From contig JAUIKL010000015.1 in assembly GCA_030430625.1 (NCBI GenBank), forward strand, positions 1 through 36,170: a stretch of 36,170 bases of DNA. The letters run 5' to 3'. The notes beneath the pieces are model-generated. The model was given only the letters and a program-made list of their open reading frames with translations, had not been told where the DNA came from and searched no databases. Below, piece by piece: positions 7,243 through 16,163 of this stretch; the first letter of the stretch is position 1; each line of letters starts with the position of its first letter. The position numbers were made by a program, and so were the translations under genes. Source of the DNA: Gemmatimonadota bacterium. GTDB taxonomy: Bacteria; Gemmatimonadota; Gemmatimonadetes; Longimicrobiales; Gaopeijiaceae.

Positions 7243-7796
7243 TCGGCGGTCGGTTTGCGCGGGTCGGCCTGGCCGTACTCCTCACGGCCTCGCTGGCGGC
7301 TCCCCTGACGGCCCAGGATGGGCGCGGCCGTCGGTCGGATTCGCAGGACCGAGAGGAACTGATGGAGCGCGTGCGCGCCCGGATGGCCGAGATGATGCAG
7401 AAGCGCCTGGGTCTGACGGACGAGGAATCGGAGCACCTTTCCGAAGTCGTTCGCCGATTCGATCAGCGGCGGGGCGAACTTTGGCGCGACGACAACGCCC
7501 TTCGGCGGAGCTTCGATGCGCTCGAGGACTCCGAGGTCGACGAGGACCAGGCGTCGAGACTCCTGCAACAGATGATCGAACAGCGGCGCCGCGAGAGCGA
7601 ACTCTTCGAGGAGGAGTTGAACGGGTTGCTCGAGGTGCTGACGCCGTCCCAGGTGATCCAGTTCCAGTCCCTTCGGCAGGAGATGGGCCGACGCATCCGG
7701 TCGCTTCGGGGTGACGATGGCCGCGACGGTGGGGACGGGGACGACCGCCGGCGGAGACGCGGTCCAGGCGGCGGGGACGGACCTTCGGAACGTTGA
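7239..7796 (+). CDS. Secreted helical Spy/CpxP-like protein
   Basis: A 185-residue exported protein: signal peptide (residues 1-25, basic start then LAVLLTASLAAPLTAQ with an AQ cleavage-like end), then a charged, all-helical region with LGLTDEESEHLSEVVRRF and LTPSQVIQFQSLRQEM, the repeated LT..Q-type pattern of the Spy/CpxP/zinc-resistance periplasmic family. The last 25 residues are a disordered Arg/Gly/Asp-rich tail. Third gene of the sigma/anti-sigma operon, so it is probably the periplasmic partner that senses misfolding or stress; homologues act as chaperones or sensors. The exact role is inference. Confidence 0.75.
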   Translation: MIGGRFARVGLAVLLTASLAAPLTAQDGRGRRSDSQDREELMERVRARMAEMMQKRLGLTDEESEHLSEVVRRFDQRRGELWRDDNALRRSFDALEDSEVDEDQASRLLQQMIEQRRRESELFEEELNGLLEVLTPSQVIQFQSLRQEMGRRIRSLRGDDGRDGGDGDDRRRRRGPGGGDGPSER

Positions 7797-7857
7797 CGGT
7801 CCGCTCGGGGTCGAGCAATCTCACGGTGCGTCCACAACCCCGAACCCGTCGATACTG

Positions 7858-8109
7858 GTGTCCATCTCCGTCAACGCGCTCTTTTTCGCTGCCTACCGGG
7901 ACCTGGTGGGGACAGGCGAGATCGCCGTCGAGCTGAGTCCCGGCGCGACGGTCGGAGATCTCGTTCAGGCGCTTCGCGCGCGCGGAGCCCCCTTCGACGG
8001 ACTTCCGGAGCAGCCCGCGGTCGCCGTGAACCGGACCTACGCCTTCCTCGACGAGCCCCTCGCGGCGGACGACGAGGTGGCGTTCATCCCTCCCGTTGCC
8101 GGGGGCTGA
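7858..8109 (+). CDS. moaD: Molybdopterin synthase small subunit (sulfur carrier) MoaD
   Basis: Ubiquitin-like sulfur carrier of molybdopterin synthase; its C-terminal thiocarboxylate provides sulfur to precursor Z. The 83-residue product has the ThiS/MoaD core (NALFFAAYRDLVG, then the VGDLVQALRARG helix, NRTYAFLDEPLAADDEVAFIPPVAGG) and ends in the obligatory Gly-Gly. GTG 7858 matches the family N-terminus, though no clear ribosome-binding site precedes it; the frame is open upstream into the Spy-like gene. moaE starts one base after the stop codon. Confidence 0.9.
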   Translation: MSISVNALFFAAYRDLVGTGEIAVELSPGATVGDLVQALRARGAPFDGLPEQPAVAVNRTYAFLDEPLAADDEVAFIPPVAGG

Positions 8110-8110
8110 C

Positions 8111-8569
8111 GTGATCGAGGCCGAGGTCACCACCGACGTGATCGATCCGACGGAGGTTCTGTCCCGCGTCGGCGACGACGCTCATGGTGCGGCCCTGCTC
8201 TTCGTGGGCGTGGTACGCGACCACGCGGATGGTCGTCCCGTGACGGGCATGCGCTACGACGCCTACGTCGAGATGGCCCAACCGGAACTGGCTCGGATCG
8301 CGGACGAGGCCGCTGCCCGCCTGGGTACCGATGCCCTGGTGGTCGTGCACCGGACGGGGGAACTCGACATCGGCGAGGTGTCGGTGGCCATTGCGGCCTC
8401 GAGCCCGCACCGGGCCGAGTCGTTCGACGCCACCCGGTACGTGATCGAGGAGATCAAGAAGCGGGTGCCCATCTGGAAGAAGGAGCACTACGCGGACGGG
8501 CGGGACGGGTGGGTCGCGGGCGTGGTGCCCCCCGGCACCGGGCTCTCCGCCTCGGGAGGTGCTCCATGA
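8111..8569 (+). CDS. moaE: Molybdopterin synthase catalytic subunit MoaE
   Basis: Large subunit of molybdopterin synthase, which converts cyclic pyranopterin monophosphate to molybdopterin with MoaD. Family blocks are clear: GAALLFVGVVRDHADGRPV, LRYDAY-like MRYDAYVEMA, VVHRTGELDIGEVSVAIAAS and EIKKRVPIWKKEHYADG, which carries the active-site lysines. The product is 152 residues. GTG 8111 lies just past the moaD stop with GGGGG in front; an in-frame TTG at 8096 would overlap moaD. Its stop overlaps the moaA start (ATGA). Confidence 0.93.
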   Translation: MIEAEVTTDVIDPTEVLSRVGDDAHGAALLFVGVVRDHADGRPVTGMRYDAYVEMAQPELARIADEAAARLGTDALVVVHRTGELDIGEVSVAIAASSPHRAESFDATRYVIEEIKKRVPIWKKEHYADGRDGWVAGVVPPGTGLSASGGAP

Positions 8570-9633
8570 CCCGGTTCGACCTTCCGAAGTACCCGGGCGA
8601 GGGCCCCGACACGTCGGTGGGCGTGGATCCGGCCCTCTCGGCCGACCGACCGATGATCGACCCGTTCGGTCGGCGTGTCGAGTATCTCCGGGTGTCGGTG
8701 ACGGACAAGTGCAACCTGCGGTGCGTCTACTGTATGCCGCTCGACGGCCTGCCCTGGCTGAAGAGGGAGCAGATCCTGACGTACGAGGAGATCACGGAGA
8801 TCGTCCGCGTCATGGCGGGGATCGGGCTGAAACGGGTCCGGATCACCGGTGGAGAACCCCTCGTCCGGCGAGACCTTCCCGACCTCGTGAAGATGCTGGC
8901 CGCGATCCCCGGGATCGACGATCTGTCTCTGTCCACCAACGCGGTCCTGCTGGACGAGCAGGCCGAAGCCCTGAAGGACGCGGGCATCCATCGGATGAAC
9001 GTCTCTCTGGATTCCCTTCGTGAGGAGCGGGTCGACGCGATTGCTCGCAGGCCCGGTTCCTTCCCCCGCATCATGGCCGGCCTCGACGCTGCCGAGCGGG
9101 CCGGTTTCGATCCCATCAAGGTCAACGTCGTCCTGATTCGCGGGCAGAACGACGACGAGATCGAAGACTTCGCCCGCATCACGCGGGATCGCCCCTGGCA
9201 TGTCCGCTTCATCGAGATGATGCCGACCGGCGGCAACCTCGACGTCAGCGCCGAGCAGTTCGTTTCGTGCGATGAAGCCCTCGCGCGGATCGAGGCGATC
9301 GAAGCCCTGGAGCCCGTGACCGGACCGTTCGGGAACGGGCCCGCCCGCTACTTCCGCTTTCCCGAGGCGGCCGGGACGATCGGTGTGATCACGCCGATGA
9401 GTCACAACTACTGCGACCGGTGCAACCGCATGCGGTTGACCGCGGATGGCCAGCTTCGCCCCTGTCTCTTCGGGGAGGTGCAGACCAACCTCCGAGACCC
9501 GCTCCGTGCAGGAGAAGAGCTCCTGCCTCACGTGGCGCGAACCCTTCGGATCAAGCCCGAGCGGCACCACCTGGTGAAGGGCAGTGCCGCTGGCTCCGGT
9601 GGCCTCGTGGCGCTGTCCCAGACCGGCGGGTAG
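8566..9633 (+). CDS. moaA: GTP 3',8-cyclase MoaA (radical SAM)
   Basis: Radical-SAM enzyme that starts molybdenum cofactor synthesis by rearranging GTP (followed by MoaC, not seen here). The 355-residue protein has the SAM iron-sulfur motif C49-C53-C56 (CNLRCVYC), the GGEPLVRRDL motif, a second cluster ligand set near the C-terminus (CDRCNRMRL and RPC) and the conserved C-terminal Gly-Gly. ATG 8566 has GGGAGGT at 8554-8560 and overlaps moaE by four bases. Together moaD-moaE-moaA form a cofactor operon running on from the sigma-factor genes. Confidence 0.96.
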   Translation: MTRFDLPKYPGEGPDTSVGVDPALSADRPMIDPFGRRVEYLRVSVTDKCNLRCVYCMPLDGLPWLKREQILTYEEITEIVRVMAGIGLKRVRITGGEPLVRRDLPDLVKMLAAIPGIDDLSLSTNAVLLDEQAEALKDAGIHRMNVSLDSLREERVDAIARRPGSFPRIMAGLDAAERAGFDPIKVNVVLIRGQNDDEIEDFARITRDRPWHVRFIEMMPTGGNLDVSAEQFVSCDEALARIEAIEALEPVTGPFGNGPARYFRFPEAAGTIGVITPMSHNYCDRCNRMRLTADGQLRPCLFGEVQTNLRDPLRAGEELLPHVARTLRIKPERHHLVKGSAAGSGGLVALSQTGG

Positions 9634-9658
9634 ACCTCCCCCGCCACCGCGTTATACT
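9631..9658 (+). promoter_or_regulatory. Candidate mdh promoter
   Basis: TAGACC (9631-9636, overlapping the moaA stop), 16-base spacer, TATACT (9653-9658, five of six to TATAAT). Predicted start near 9665, about 60 bases before mdh. Confidence 0.6.
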
Positions 9659-9723
9659 CCTGCGGGGCCGCGATCTGCGCGGCCGTTCGTCACTGTTGCA
9701 CACCCCGCGGAGCAAGGTCTCTC

Positions 9724-10665
9724 ATGAGCGCGAAGAAGATCACCGTAGTCGGAGCAGGGCACGTGGGTGCCACGTGTTCCCAACTCCTCTCCCAGAAAGA
9801 GCTGGCCCGCGAGGTCGTTCTCGTCGATATCGCCGAGGGCATTCCGCAGGGCAAAGGGCTCGACCAGTGGGAGAGCGCCCCGATCGAGGGCTTCGACTCC
9901 CGGGTGATCGGTGCGAACGACTACGAGGCCGCCGCAGGCTCGGACATCTTCATCGTCACCGCGGGTATCGCTCGGAAGCCTGGGATGAGCCGAGACGACC
10001 TCCTCAAGACGAACGCAGCGGTCATCCGCTCCGTGACGAACGAGATCAAGCGGGTCGCACCCGACTCGATCATCATCATGGTGACGAACCCGCTCGACAT
10101 CATGGCCCAGGTCGCGCTCGAGACGTCCGGCTTCCCGCGCGAGCGCGTCATCGGAATGGCGGGCGTATTGGACACGGCCCGCTACCGGTCGTTCATCGCG
10201 TTGGAACTGGACGTGTCGATCGAGGACATCCAGGCGCTGGTGCTCGGCGGGCACGGTGACACGATGGTTCCGCTCGCCAGCTACACGTCCGTCTCCGGCA
10301 TCCCGCTGACCCAACTGCTCGCCCAGGATCGTATCGACGCCCTCGTCGAGCGGACCCGCAAGGGTGGCGGTGAGATCGTCGGCTACCTCAAGACGGGCAG
10401 CGCCTACTACGCGCCGGCCGCCGCGGCCGTGCAGATGGCCGAGGCCATCGTGAAGGACAAGCGCCGGATCCTCCCCTGCGCCGCGTGGCTCCAGGGCGAG
10501 TACGGCTTCAACGATCTCTACCTGGGCGTGCCGTGCATGCTGGGCGAGAACGGTCTCGAGCGTATCATCGAGGTCGAGCTCGACGCCGACGAGAAGGCCG
10601 CGCTCACCACGAGTGCCGAGCACGTCACGTCGACGGTCAGCGCCTTGAAGGCCCTGGAGGGCTGA
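9724..10665 (+). CDS. mdh: Malate dehydrogenase (LDH-like type)
   Basis: NAD-dependent malate/oxaloacetate interconversion in the TCA cycle. The 313-residue protein has the Rossmann motif GAGHVGAT (10-17), the specificity loop [12 protein letters not shown] with R84 and R90 (Arg in place of the LDH Gln points to malate), R153 and the catalytic dyad D150 and H177 (GGHGDTMVP). D35 at the end of beta-2 favours NAD. It belongs to the LDH-like tetrameric MDH branch found in many bacteria. It appears monocistronic, with a promoter just upstream and a strong terminator after it. Confidence 0.96.
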   Translation: MSAKKITVVGAGHVGATCSQLLSQKELAREVVLVDIAEGIPQGKGLDQWESAPIEGFDSRVIGANDYEAAAGSDIFIVTAGIARKPGMSRDDLLKTNAAVIRSVTNEIKRVAPDSIIIMVTNPLDIMAQVALETSGFPRERVIGMAGVLDTARYRSFIALELDVSIEDIQALVLGGHGDTMVPLASYTSVSGIPLTQLLAQDRIDALVERTRKGGGEIVGYLKTGSAYYAPAAAAVQMAEAIVKDKRRILPCAAWLQGEYGFNDLYLGVPCMLGENGLERIIEVELDADEKAALTTSAEHVTSTVSALKALEG

Positions 10666-10725
10666 CGAACGACCGCGAGCCGACCGCTGCGGTGCGATCC
10701 TCCGGCTCAGGCCGTACGGATCACG

Positions 10726-10758
10726 AGGCCGCGGACCCCTACGGGGTTCGCGGCCTTT
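10726..10758 (+). terminator. Intrinsic terminator after mdh
   Basis: AGGCCGCGGACCCC / GGGGTTCGCGGCCT, a 14-bp stem including one G-U pair with a TAC loop, followed by TTT. Sixty bases after the mdh stop and facing the convergent receiver gene. Confidence 0.85.
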
Positions 10759-10813
10759 GTCGTCCCGCTCGTCGTCGCTGCGCTCTGAGGGGCCGGCCTT
10801 CTACGGCACGTCC

Positions 10814-11197
10814 TCAGACCGCTTCGGCGGACAGCAGCTCGCGAATGGCGTCGCGGAGCGCGGCGAACTCAAAGGGCTTCTGCAGTGTTGCATCCGCGCC
10901 CATCAACCGAGCCACCTCCAGCGGTTCGAGGCCGACGAGCCGACCTCCCCCGGACATCACGATCACCTTCGTATCGGCTCCGCTGTGCTTCAAGGCTTTG
11001 AGTGTTTCGATCCCGTCGGTGCCCGGCATGAGCACATCGGTGACCACGACATCGAAGGTGTGCGACTGGGCCAGCCCCAGCGCTTCCTGGCCGTCGGACG
11101 CCGTGGTGACCGACCATTCGTCCGCGTGCTCGCGAAATTGCCGGAGCAGCGCCTGAAGCACCTCGGGCTGATCGTCTACGAGGAGGATCGACTTCAA
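10814..11197 (-). CDS. Single-domain response regulator (CheY-like receiver)
   Basis: A stand-alone receiver of 127 residues: acidic pair D8/D9 (LLVDDQ), phospho-acceptor D54 (VVVTDVLMPGTDG), the switch Ser S82 and conserved K107 (LQKPF). There is no output domain. No ATG lies near the family start; TTG 11197 with GAGG five bases before it fits best, while ATG 11287 would add 30 unrelated residues. It is divergent from the MHYT histidine kinase, whose kinase core carries no receiver of its own, so it may be a phosphorylation target of that kinase (inference from position). Confidence 0.85.
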   Translation of the reverse strand: MKSILLVDDQPEVLQALLRQFREHADEWSVTTASDGQEALGLAQSHTFDVVVTDVLMPGTDGIETLKALKHSGADTKVIVMSGGGRLVGLEPLEVARLMGADATLQKPFEFAALRDAIRELLSAEAV

Positions 11198-11356
11198 CGC
11201 GGCCTCGGCATGGCTCAGGGGGACAGGGTCGGCGCTCCTATCTGAGGAGTATCGGCCGATTCGAGAGCAGCTTGAGCGCGGCAGCATCGGGCGGACGGTG
11301 GGCGACACGCAGCCGCGAAGGGTGGGGAGGGGGCGCTGCGGGAGGTCGGGCGCGAC

Positions 11357-11384
11357 TAAACTGTGGGCTCGCTGTGCCGATAAT
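11357..11384 (+). promoter_or_regulatory. Candidate promoter of the MHYT kinase operon
   Basis: GATAAT (11379-11384, five of six matches) with a weak TAAACT (11357-11362) 16 bases upstream. It lies 40 bases before the kinase start and in the divergent gap with the receiver gene. Confidence 0.45.
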
Positions 11385-11423
11385 CCCCGATAGAGACGCA
11401 ACGGCTCAGGAGGGGCCTGCACC

Positions 11424-13679
11424 ATGGGCGAATTCCATTTCGGATGGCTCGAAGGGCAGCCTCCGCTCGTAGTGACCTACGACCCCTGGCTACTGGCGGT
11501 GTCCGTAGCCATCCCGGTCATCGCTTCCGTAGCGGCCATGGCGGCGTGGACCGAGGGTCGTCGCAGTGCCCGCGAGCGGACAGCCTGGATGCTCATCGCC
11601 GTGTCGATGTTCAGCTTCGGTGTCTGGGCCATGCACTTCACCGGCATGATCGCCATGATCCTCCCGGTGGCCATCTCGTACGATCCGCTCGTCACCCTCG
11701 CTTCGATCATTCCGGCGATGGCCGGGTTGGGGCTGGCTCTCAGGGTCCTCGGCCAAGGGGCCGCGCGTGAGGTCCTCGCGGCAGCGGCCTTCATGGCGCT
11801 GGGCATCGGGGGGATGCACTACACGGGTATGTCGAGTATCCGTGGCGCCGTGCTCGTGCGGTACGACCCTGCGCTTTTCGTCTTGTCCCTGCTCGTGGTC
11901 TTTACGGTTTCGCTAGGCGCGCTTTGGGTTCTGGTCCTCAACAACCGCCGCCGCGGAGACCCCGGTCGACATGCGAAGGCGGCCCTCGCCGGTCTCGCCG
12001 TTCCGGCCATGCACTACTCGGGCATGCTGGCGACCCGTTTCTACCCCAGCTCGGGTGCCATCCCGATCGGCCCCGGCGTCGACCACGGCCCCCTCGCCCT
12101 GTGGGTGAACTCACTCCTCAGCGTCTCCATCCTCTTGTTGGTCGCCGCCGTCTGGGTACGGAGCGCGCGTCGGACGGCTCGTCTCGAGTCCGACCGCATG
12201 GCCGCGCTTCTCCTGGCTGCGCCGGAGGGGATTCTCACCTGCGACAAGCACGGCACCATCCTGACCGCGAACCGGAGTGCGGTCGACATGTTCGGCGTGC
12301 AGGACACCGAACTGATCGGTCAGAAGCTGTCCTCCTTCCTCGGGGCCCCCTCGACCCACGGGCCCCGGCATGCCCTGAGACCAGATGGGGCGACGCTTCT
12401 GGTCGAAGTCACCACCAGTCGGGTCGCCGACGAGTGGGAGGACATTCAGTCCATCTACCTCATTCGGGATGTGACGGAGCGGACCCAGCAGGACGTCCGT
12501 ATCAGGATCCTTGCTCAAGCGGTCGAGCACGCCGGCAGCATGGTAGCAATTCTGAGTGAGGACGGCATTGTGACCTGGGCCAACCGGGAGTACCAGACGG
12601 CCATCGCCGAGCCGGTCGGCGCGGTGGGGATCACGCTGACCCATCCGCCTCCGGAAGGTGATGGCCCCTGGCCGTCGTTCCAACGAAACGAGCCGTGGAC
12701 AGGAAGGATCGACTTCCGAAACGGTGAGGGGTTGATGATCGAGACCAACGCCCGTCTGACGCCGATCCGGGCGGACTCGGGCGACTTGATCGCGTTTGTC
12801 GAGGTCCTGGTCGACCTGACCGAGGAGCGCCAACTCCAGGCTCAACTCGTCCAGTCCCAGAAGCTGGAGTCGGTAGGACAGCTCGCGGCCGGTGTTGCGC
12901 ACGAGATCAACACACCCATCCAGTTCGTCGGTGACAACCTCCGATTCCTCTCCACGGGTATGGAGGGGATCAGTTCACTCCTCACGGCGCTCGACGAACT
13001 CCTCGAGCTCGTCCGAGACGACCCGCGAACCTGGCAGGCCGTCTCACGTGTGGAGGCGATCCGCGAGGAGGTCGATCTGGACTACCTCCTGTCGGAGATG
13101 CCCCTCGCCATGAGGCAGTCCCTCGATGGTGTGGATCGCGTCTCGACGATCGTCAGGGCCATGAAGGATTATTCGCACAGCACGAGTGAGCCCGTGGCCA
13201 GTGACATCAACCAGGGCATCCGGAACACGGTCACGGTCGCGCGGAACGAGTGGAAGTACGTAGCCGAGGTCGAACTCGATCTGGACCCGAATCTGCCCGA
13301 TGTCCTGTGTGTTCAGGGTGAGATCAACCAGGTGGTCCTCAACATGTTGATCAACTCGGCGCATGCCATCGCGGACGGAGGAACCGAGGGTGAGAAGGGG
13401 CACATCCGGATCGGCACTCGGCGTGACGGGAAGCACGTTCTCATCGAGGTGGCCGACAACGGTGGAGGCATGCCGAAGGAGATGATCGATCGGGTCTTCG
13501 ACCCCTTCTTTACGACCAAGGAGGTCGGTCGGGGTACGGGACAGGGGCTCAGCATTGCCCGCCAGATCGTCGTCAACTCACACGGCGGTCACATCTTCGT
13601 CGAGTCGGAGCTCGGTGTGGGCACGAAATTTTTCGTCCGCCTTCCGGTGCAGGGGCCGAAGGTCGTCAGCGCCGCATGA
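11424..13679 (+). CDS. MHYT-domain sensor histidine kinase with two PAS domains
   Basis: Membrane histidine kinase of 751 residues. An N-terminal seven-helix MHYT sensor (about 18-250) carries three signature motifs starting at M70 (MHFTGM), M131 (MHYTGM) and M196 (MHYSGM); such motifs are proposed to bind metal, probably copper, and sense a diatomic gas or redox state. Two PAS domains (about 255-370 and 372-478) follow, then a HisKA dimerisation domain with H493 (GVAHEINTP) and an HATPase domain with N, G1 (DNGGGMP) and G2 (GRGTGQGLSIA) boxes. AGGAGG precedes ATG 11424. The next gene, REC-HDOD, overlaps by four bases and is the likely partner. Confidence 0.93.
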   Translation: MGEFHFGWLEGQPPLVVTYDPWLLAVSVAIPVIASVAAMAAWTEGRRSARERTAWMLIAVSMFSFGVWAMHFTGMIAMILPVAISYDPLVTLASIIPAMAGLGLALRVLGQGAAREVLAAAAFMALGIGGMHYTGMSSIRGAVLVRYDPALFVLSLLVVFTVSLGALWVLVLNNRRRGDPGRHAKAALAGLAVPAMHYSGMLATRFYPSSGAIPIGPGVDHGPLALWVNSLLSVSILLLVAAVWVRSARRTARLESDRMAALLLAAPEGILTCDKHGTILTANRSAVDMFGVQDTELIGQKLSSFLGAPSTHGPRHALRPDGATLLVEVTTSRVADEWEDIQSIYLIRDVTERTQQDVRIRILAQAVEHAGSMVAILSEDGIVTWANREYQTAIAEPVGAVGITLTHPPPEGDGPWPSFQRNEPWTGRIDFRNGEGLMIETNARLTPIRADSGDLIAFVEVLVDLTEERQLQAQLVQSQKLESVGQLAAGVAHEINTPIQFVGDNLRFLSTGMEGISSLLTALDELLELVRDDPRTWQAVSRVEAIREEVDLDYLLSEMPLAMRQSLDGVDRVSTIVRAMKDYSHSTSEPVASDINQGIRNTVTVARNEWKYVAEVELDLDPNLPDVLCVQGEINQVVLNMLINSAHAIADGGTEGEKGHIRIGTRRDGKHVLIEVADNGGGMPKEMIDRVFDPFFTTKEVGRGTGQGLSIARQIVVNSHGGHIFVESELGVGTKFFVRLPVQGPKVVSAA

Positions 13680-14836
13680 CGCGCGTCCTCTTTGTAGACG
13701 ACGAACCGAACGTCCTCAGCGGCATCCGTCGAATGCTGCGCGCAGCCCGAGTGGGGTGGGATACCGAATTCGTCGACAATGGGGTCGAGGCCCTCGAGCT
13801 TCTACGAAGTCGTCCGGTCGAGGTGGTCGTCTCGGATATGCGCATGCCCCTCATGGACGGGGCGACCCTACTGAGAGAGGTGAAGAAGCAGCACCCCGAC
13901 ACGATTCGGATCGTGCTCTCGGGTCAGTCCAGCCCCAAGGACGTGTTGAAGGTCGTGACGCCCGCGCACCGCTTCCTGGCGAAGCCGTGTGATGCCGACG
14001 AGCTGATCGGTGCGGTACGCCGGTCGATCGAGTTGAGGAAGGGGTTGAACGAACCGCTGGTCACGGCCCTCGTGTCCGACGTGGGAGCCCTTCCGGTCCT
14101 GCCGGAACTGCTGACCCAGTTGAGCGAGGAGTTGAACGCCCCCCAGCCGCGGCTCGAGGTGGTCGCCGATGTCATGGCGCAGGATCCGTCGATGTGCGCT
14201 ACGGTGCTCAAGCTCGTCAACTCCGCCTTCTTCGGCCTCCGCCGCGAGGTCTCGGAGGTCCGCGGTGCGCTGGCGTTCCTCGGGACGGACACGATTGCCT
14301 CACTCGTGTTGGCCGAAGGTGTCTTCCGCCAGTTCGACCCCGAGGCATCCGGCGGGTTCTCCCTGGCGGGGGCGTGGAGTCACAGTTCGCGGACGGCTCG
14401 ACTCGCGCAGCAACTCGCCAAGGACGACCACGTGGACGCGGCCATTCCCCAGCTCGTCTTCACCGCTGGCATGCTGCACAACCTGGGACGCGTCATGCTC
14501 GCCACGTCGCCGCACACGAGAACGCCCGAGGCCGACCTGCTCGATCCGACGACGCACGCGGCGGTGTGTGCCTACCTCCTCGGGCTCTGGGGACTGCCCG
14601 ACGCGATCGTGGAGGCGGTCCGATACCACGAACACCCTAGTCGTGTCACGTCGCCGATCGGCGCCGAGGTGACGGCATACCTCCACGTGGCGAGTGCCCT
14701 TTCGGAGCCTCATCCGGATGGTGGCGGAGCCGAGGATGTCGAGGAGCGTCTCGACCGACCCTACCTAGATACCCGGTTCGGGGTCGACCGTGTCGACGTG
14801 TGGTCGAGCAAGGCCCGGGCACTCCTGGAGGACTGA
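13676..14836 (+). CDS. Response regulator with HDOD output domain
   Basis: A 386-residue protein with receiver domain (1-120: acidic pair D8/D9, acceptor D54 in SDMRMPLMDG, K103 in FLAKPC) and an HDOD domain (about 135-330: LPVLPELLTQLSEEL, VMAQDPSMCATVLKLVNSAFFG, AGMLHNLGRVML). HDOD domains are HD-superfamily relatives without known hydrolase activity and act in signalling, often with motility or c-di-GMP networks. Its start overlaps the kinase stop (ATGA), which supports phosphorylation by that kinase, and its stop overlaps the next regulator (TGATG). The output target is unknown. Confidence 0.9.
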   Translation: MTRVLFVDDEPNVLSGIRRMLRAARVGWDTEFVDNGVEALELLRSRPVEVVVSDMRMPLMDGATLLREVKKQHPDTIRIVLSGQSSPKDVLKVVTPAHRFLAKPCDADELIGAVRRSIELRKGLNEPLVTALVSDVGALPVLPELLTQLSEELNAPQPRLEVVADVMAQDPSMCATVLKLVNSAFFGLRREVSEVRGALAFLGTDTIASLVLAEGVFRQFDPEASGGFSLAGAWSHSSRTARLAQQLAKDDHVDAAIPQLVFTAGMLHNLGRVMLATSPHTRTPEADLLDPTTHAAVCAYLLGLWGLPDAIVEAVRYHEHPSRVTSPIGAEVTAYLHVASALSEPHPDGGGAEDVEERLDRPYLDTRFGVDRVDVWSSKARALLED

Positions 14837-16023
14837 TGGAACAGGCGATTCTCTTCGTGGATGACGAGCCCCACGTACTGGCTGGCCTGAAGCGTCAACT
14901 GCGGAACCGGTACGTCCTGGAAACGGCGGAGGGACCGGAGGCGGCGCTTCGCCTCATCGAGGAAGGGCGGCGCTTTGCCATCGTCGTCTCGGACATGCGC
15001 ATGCCGGGGATGAACGGGGTCGAACTGCTCAAGAGGGTGCGGTCGGTCGATCCGAAAGCCATTCGTATGGTGCTGACCGGGCAGGCGGACCTGAACGCGA
15101 CCGTCGGGGCCGTGAACATCGGCAACATCTTCCGTTTCCTCACCAAGCCGTGCCCAACGGAAGACATGTGCGCGGCCCTGGACGCGGGGCTCGACCAATA
15201 CCGGCTGGTGGAGACCGAGCGACAACTCCTCGAAGACACGCTGCAGGGGTCTGTCGGTCTCCTCGTCGATATTCTTGCCATGGTGGCACCCTCGACGTTC
15301 AGCCGGTCGGGTCGCGTCCAACGAGTGATGGTCCAGCTGATCCAACTCCTCGGGGCCGAGTCGACCTGGGAACTCGAGCTGGCTGGGAAGCTTTCTTTGA
15401 TCGGATATCTGTCGGTGCCCCACGATGTCCTGGAGAAGCAACGGACGGGCCAGATCCTGAACGAGGACGAGGTCGCTTTGCTCGCAGAGCACCCGGTGCA
15501 CGCCCGCGGCCTGCTCGGGAAGATCCCCCGACTCGAGAACGTCGCGGAGATCGTCGGTGCCCAGGCTCGACTCCCCGATCCCGACTCGCTGCCGACCGCA
15601 GTGACGGATTGGCCCGTGGCCACGCTCGGTGCTCAGGCTCTGGCCGCCGCCGTGGCCTTCGACGAACGACTCTCTGCAGGTGGGGACGCCCTCGCCGCCT
15701 ACCGTGCGGTACACGAGGCCGGGTGCGTCCATCCGAAGGTGGTCGCGGCGCTCGGGCGTGTTCGGGTGCACGAGGACGCGGCCGTTCGTCTCATCGGCGC
15801 CAGTGAGCTACACGCCGGGATGGTTCTGGACGAGGACGTGCGAACCACCGATGACCACCTGCTCCTGTCTCATGGCTACGAAGTCACCGAGCCGATCATC
15901 GTGCGTTTACGCAGCCACGCGAGCCGGGGTGTTCTGGTCGAGCCGTTCCGCGTCCGTGTCGACGCCTCGGAAGGCGCAGAGGGAAGAGAGTCCACTCCGG
16001 TCGACAGCCTCGTCGGCGACTGA
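14836..16023 (+). CDS. Response regulator with degenerate HD-GYP-like domain
   Basis: A 395-residue protein: receiver (1-125; acceptor D53 in SDMRMPGMNG, K104 in LTKPC), then a region aligned by pattern to HD-GYP phosphodiesterases (about 150-290) and a C-terminal small domain (about 315-385: ELHAGMVLDEDVRTTDDHLLLSHGYEVTEPIIVRL) common in HD-GYP regulators. The metal-binding residues are lost: the family HDIGK motif is replaced by SLIGYL, the first His of the domain is absent (SRSGRV) and the HHER-type motif is GAQAR. It therefore probably cannot hydrolyse c-di-GMP and may be a binding or scaffold protein. Third gene of the MHYT kinase operon. Confidence 0.82.
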   Translation: MEQAILFVDDEPHVLAGLKRQLRNRYVLETAEGPEAALRLIEEGRRFAIVVSDMRMPGMNGVELLKRVRSVDPKAIRMVLTGQADLNATVGAVNIGNIFRFLTKPCPTEDMCAALDAGLDQYRLVETERQLLEDTLQGSVGLLVDILAMVAPSTFSRSGRVQRVMVQLIQLLGAESTWELELAGKLSLIGYLSVPHDVLEKQRTGQILNEDEVALLAEHPVHARGLLGKIPRLENVAEIVGAQARLPDPDSLPTAVTDWPVATLGAQALAAAVAFDERLSAGGDALAAYRAVHEAGCVHPKVVAALGRVRVHEDAAVRLIGASELHAGMVLDEDVRTTDDHLLLSHGYEVTEPIIVRLRSHASRGVLVEPFRVRVDASEGAEGRESTPVDSLVGD

Positions 16024-16128
16024 GGCCGGGCGGTGCGCCGGGCACTGACCGTGCGGCTGACGCAGTGCGGTGGCGACCTATGTGGTCGATCCGTTACACC
16101 CCCGTGCGGTGTTCGTCATCTCTGTCGG

Positions 16129-16157
16129 TTGACGCGTGGCACGACTCCTTCGAGACT
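16129..16157 (+). promoter_or_regulatory. Candidate promoter of the tRNA-Asn leader
   Basis: TTGACG (16129-16134, five of six), 17-base spacer, GAGACT (16152-16157, keeps the key A2 and T6). The expected start, six to seven bases on, falls at or next to the ATG at 16164, so the leader reading frame could be leaderless. Bases 16024-16128 show no gene. Confidence 0.5.
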
Positions 16158-16163
16158 TCCGGC

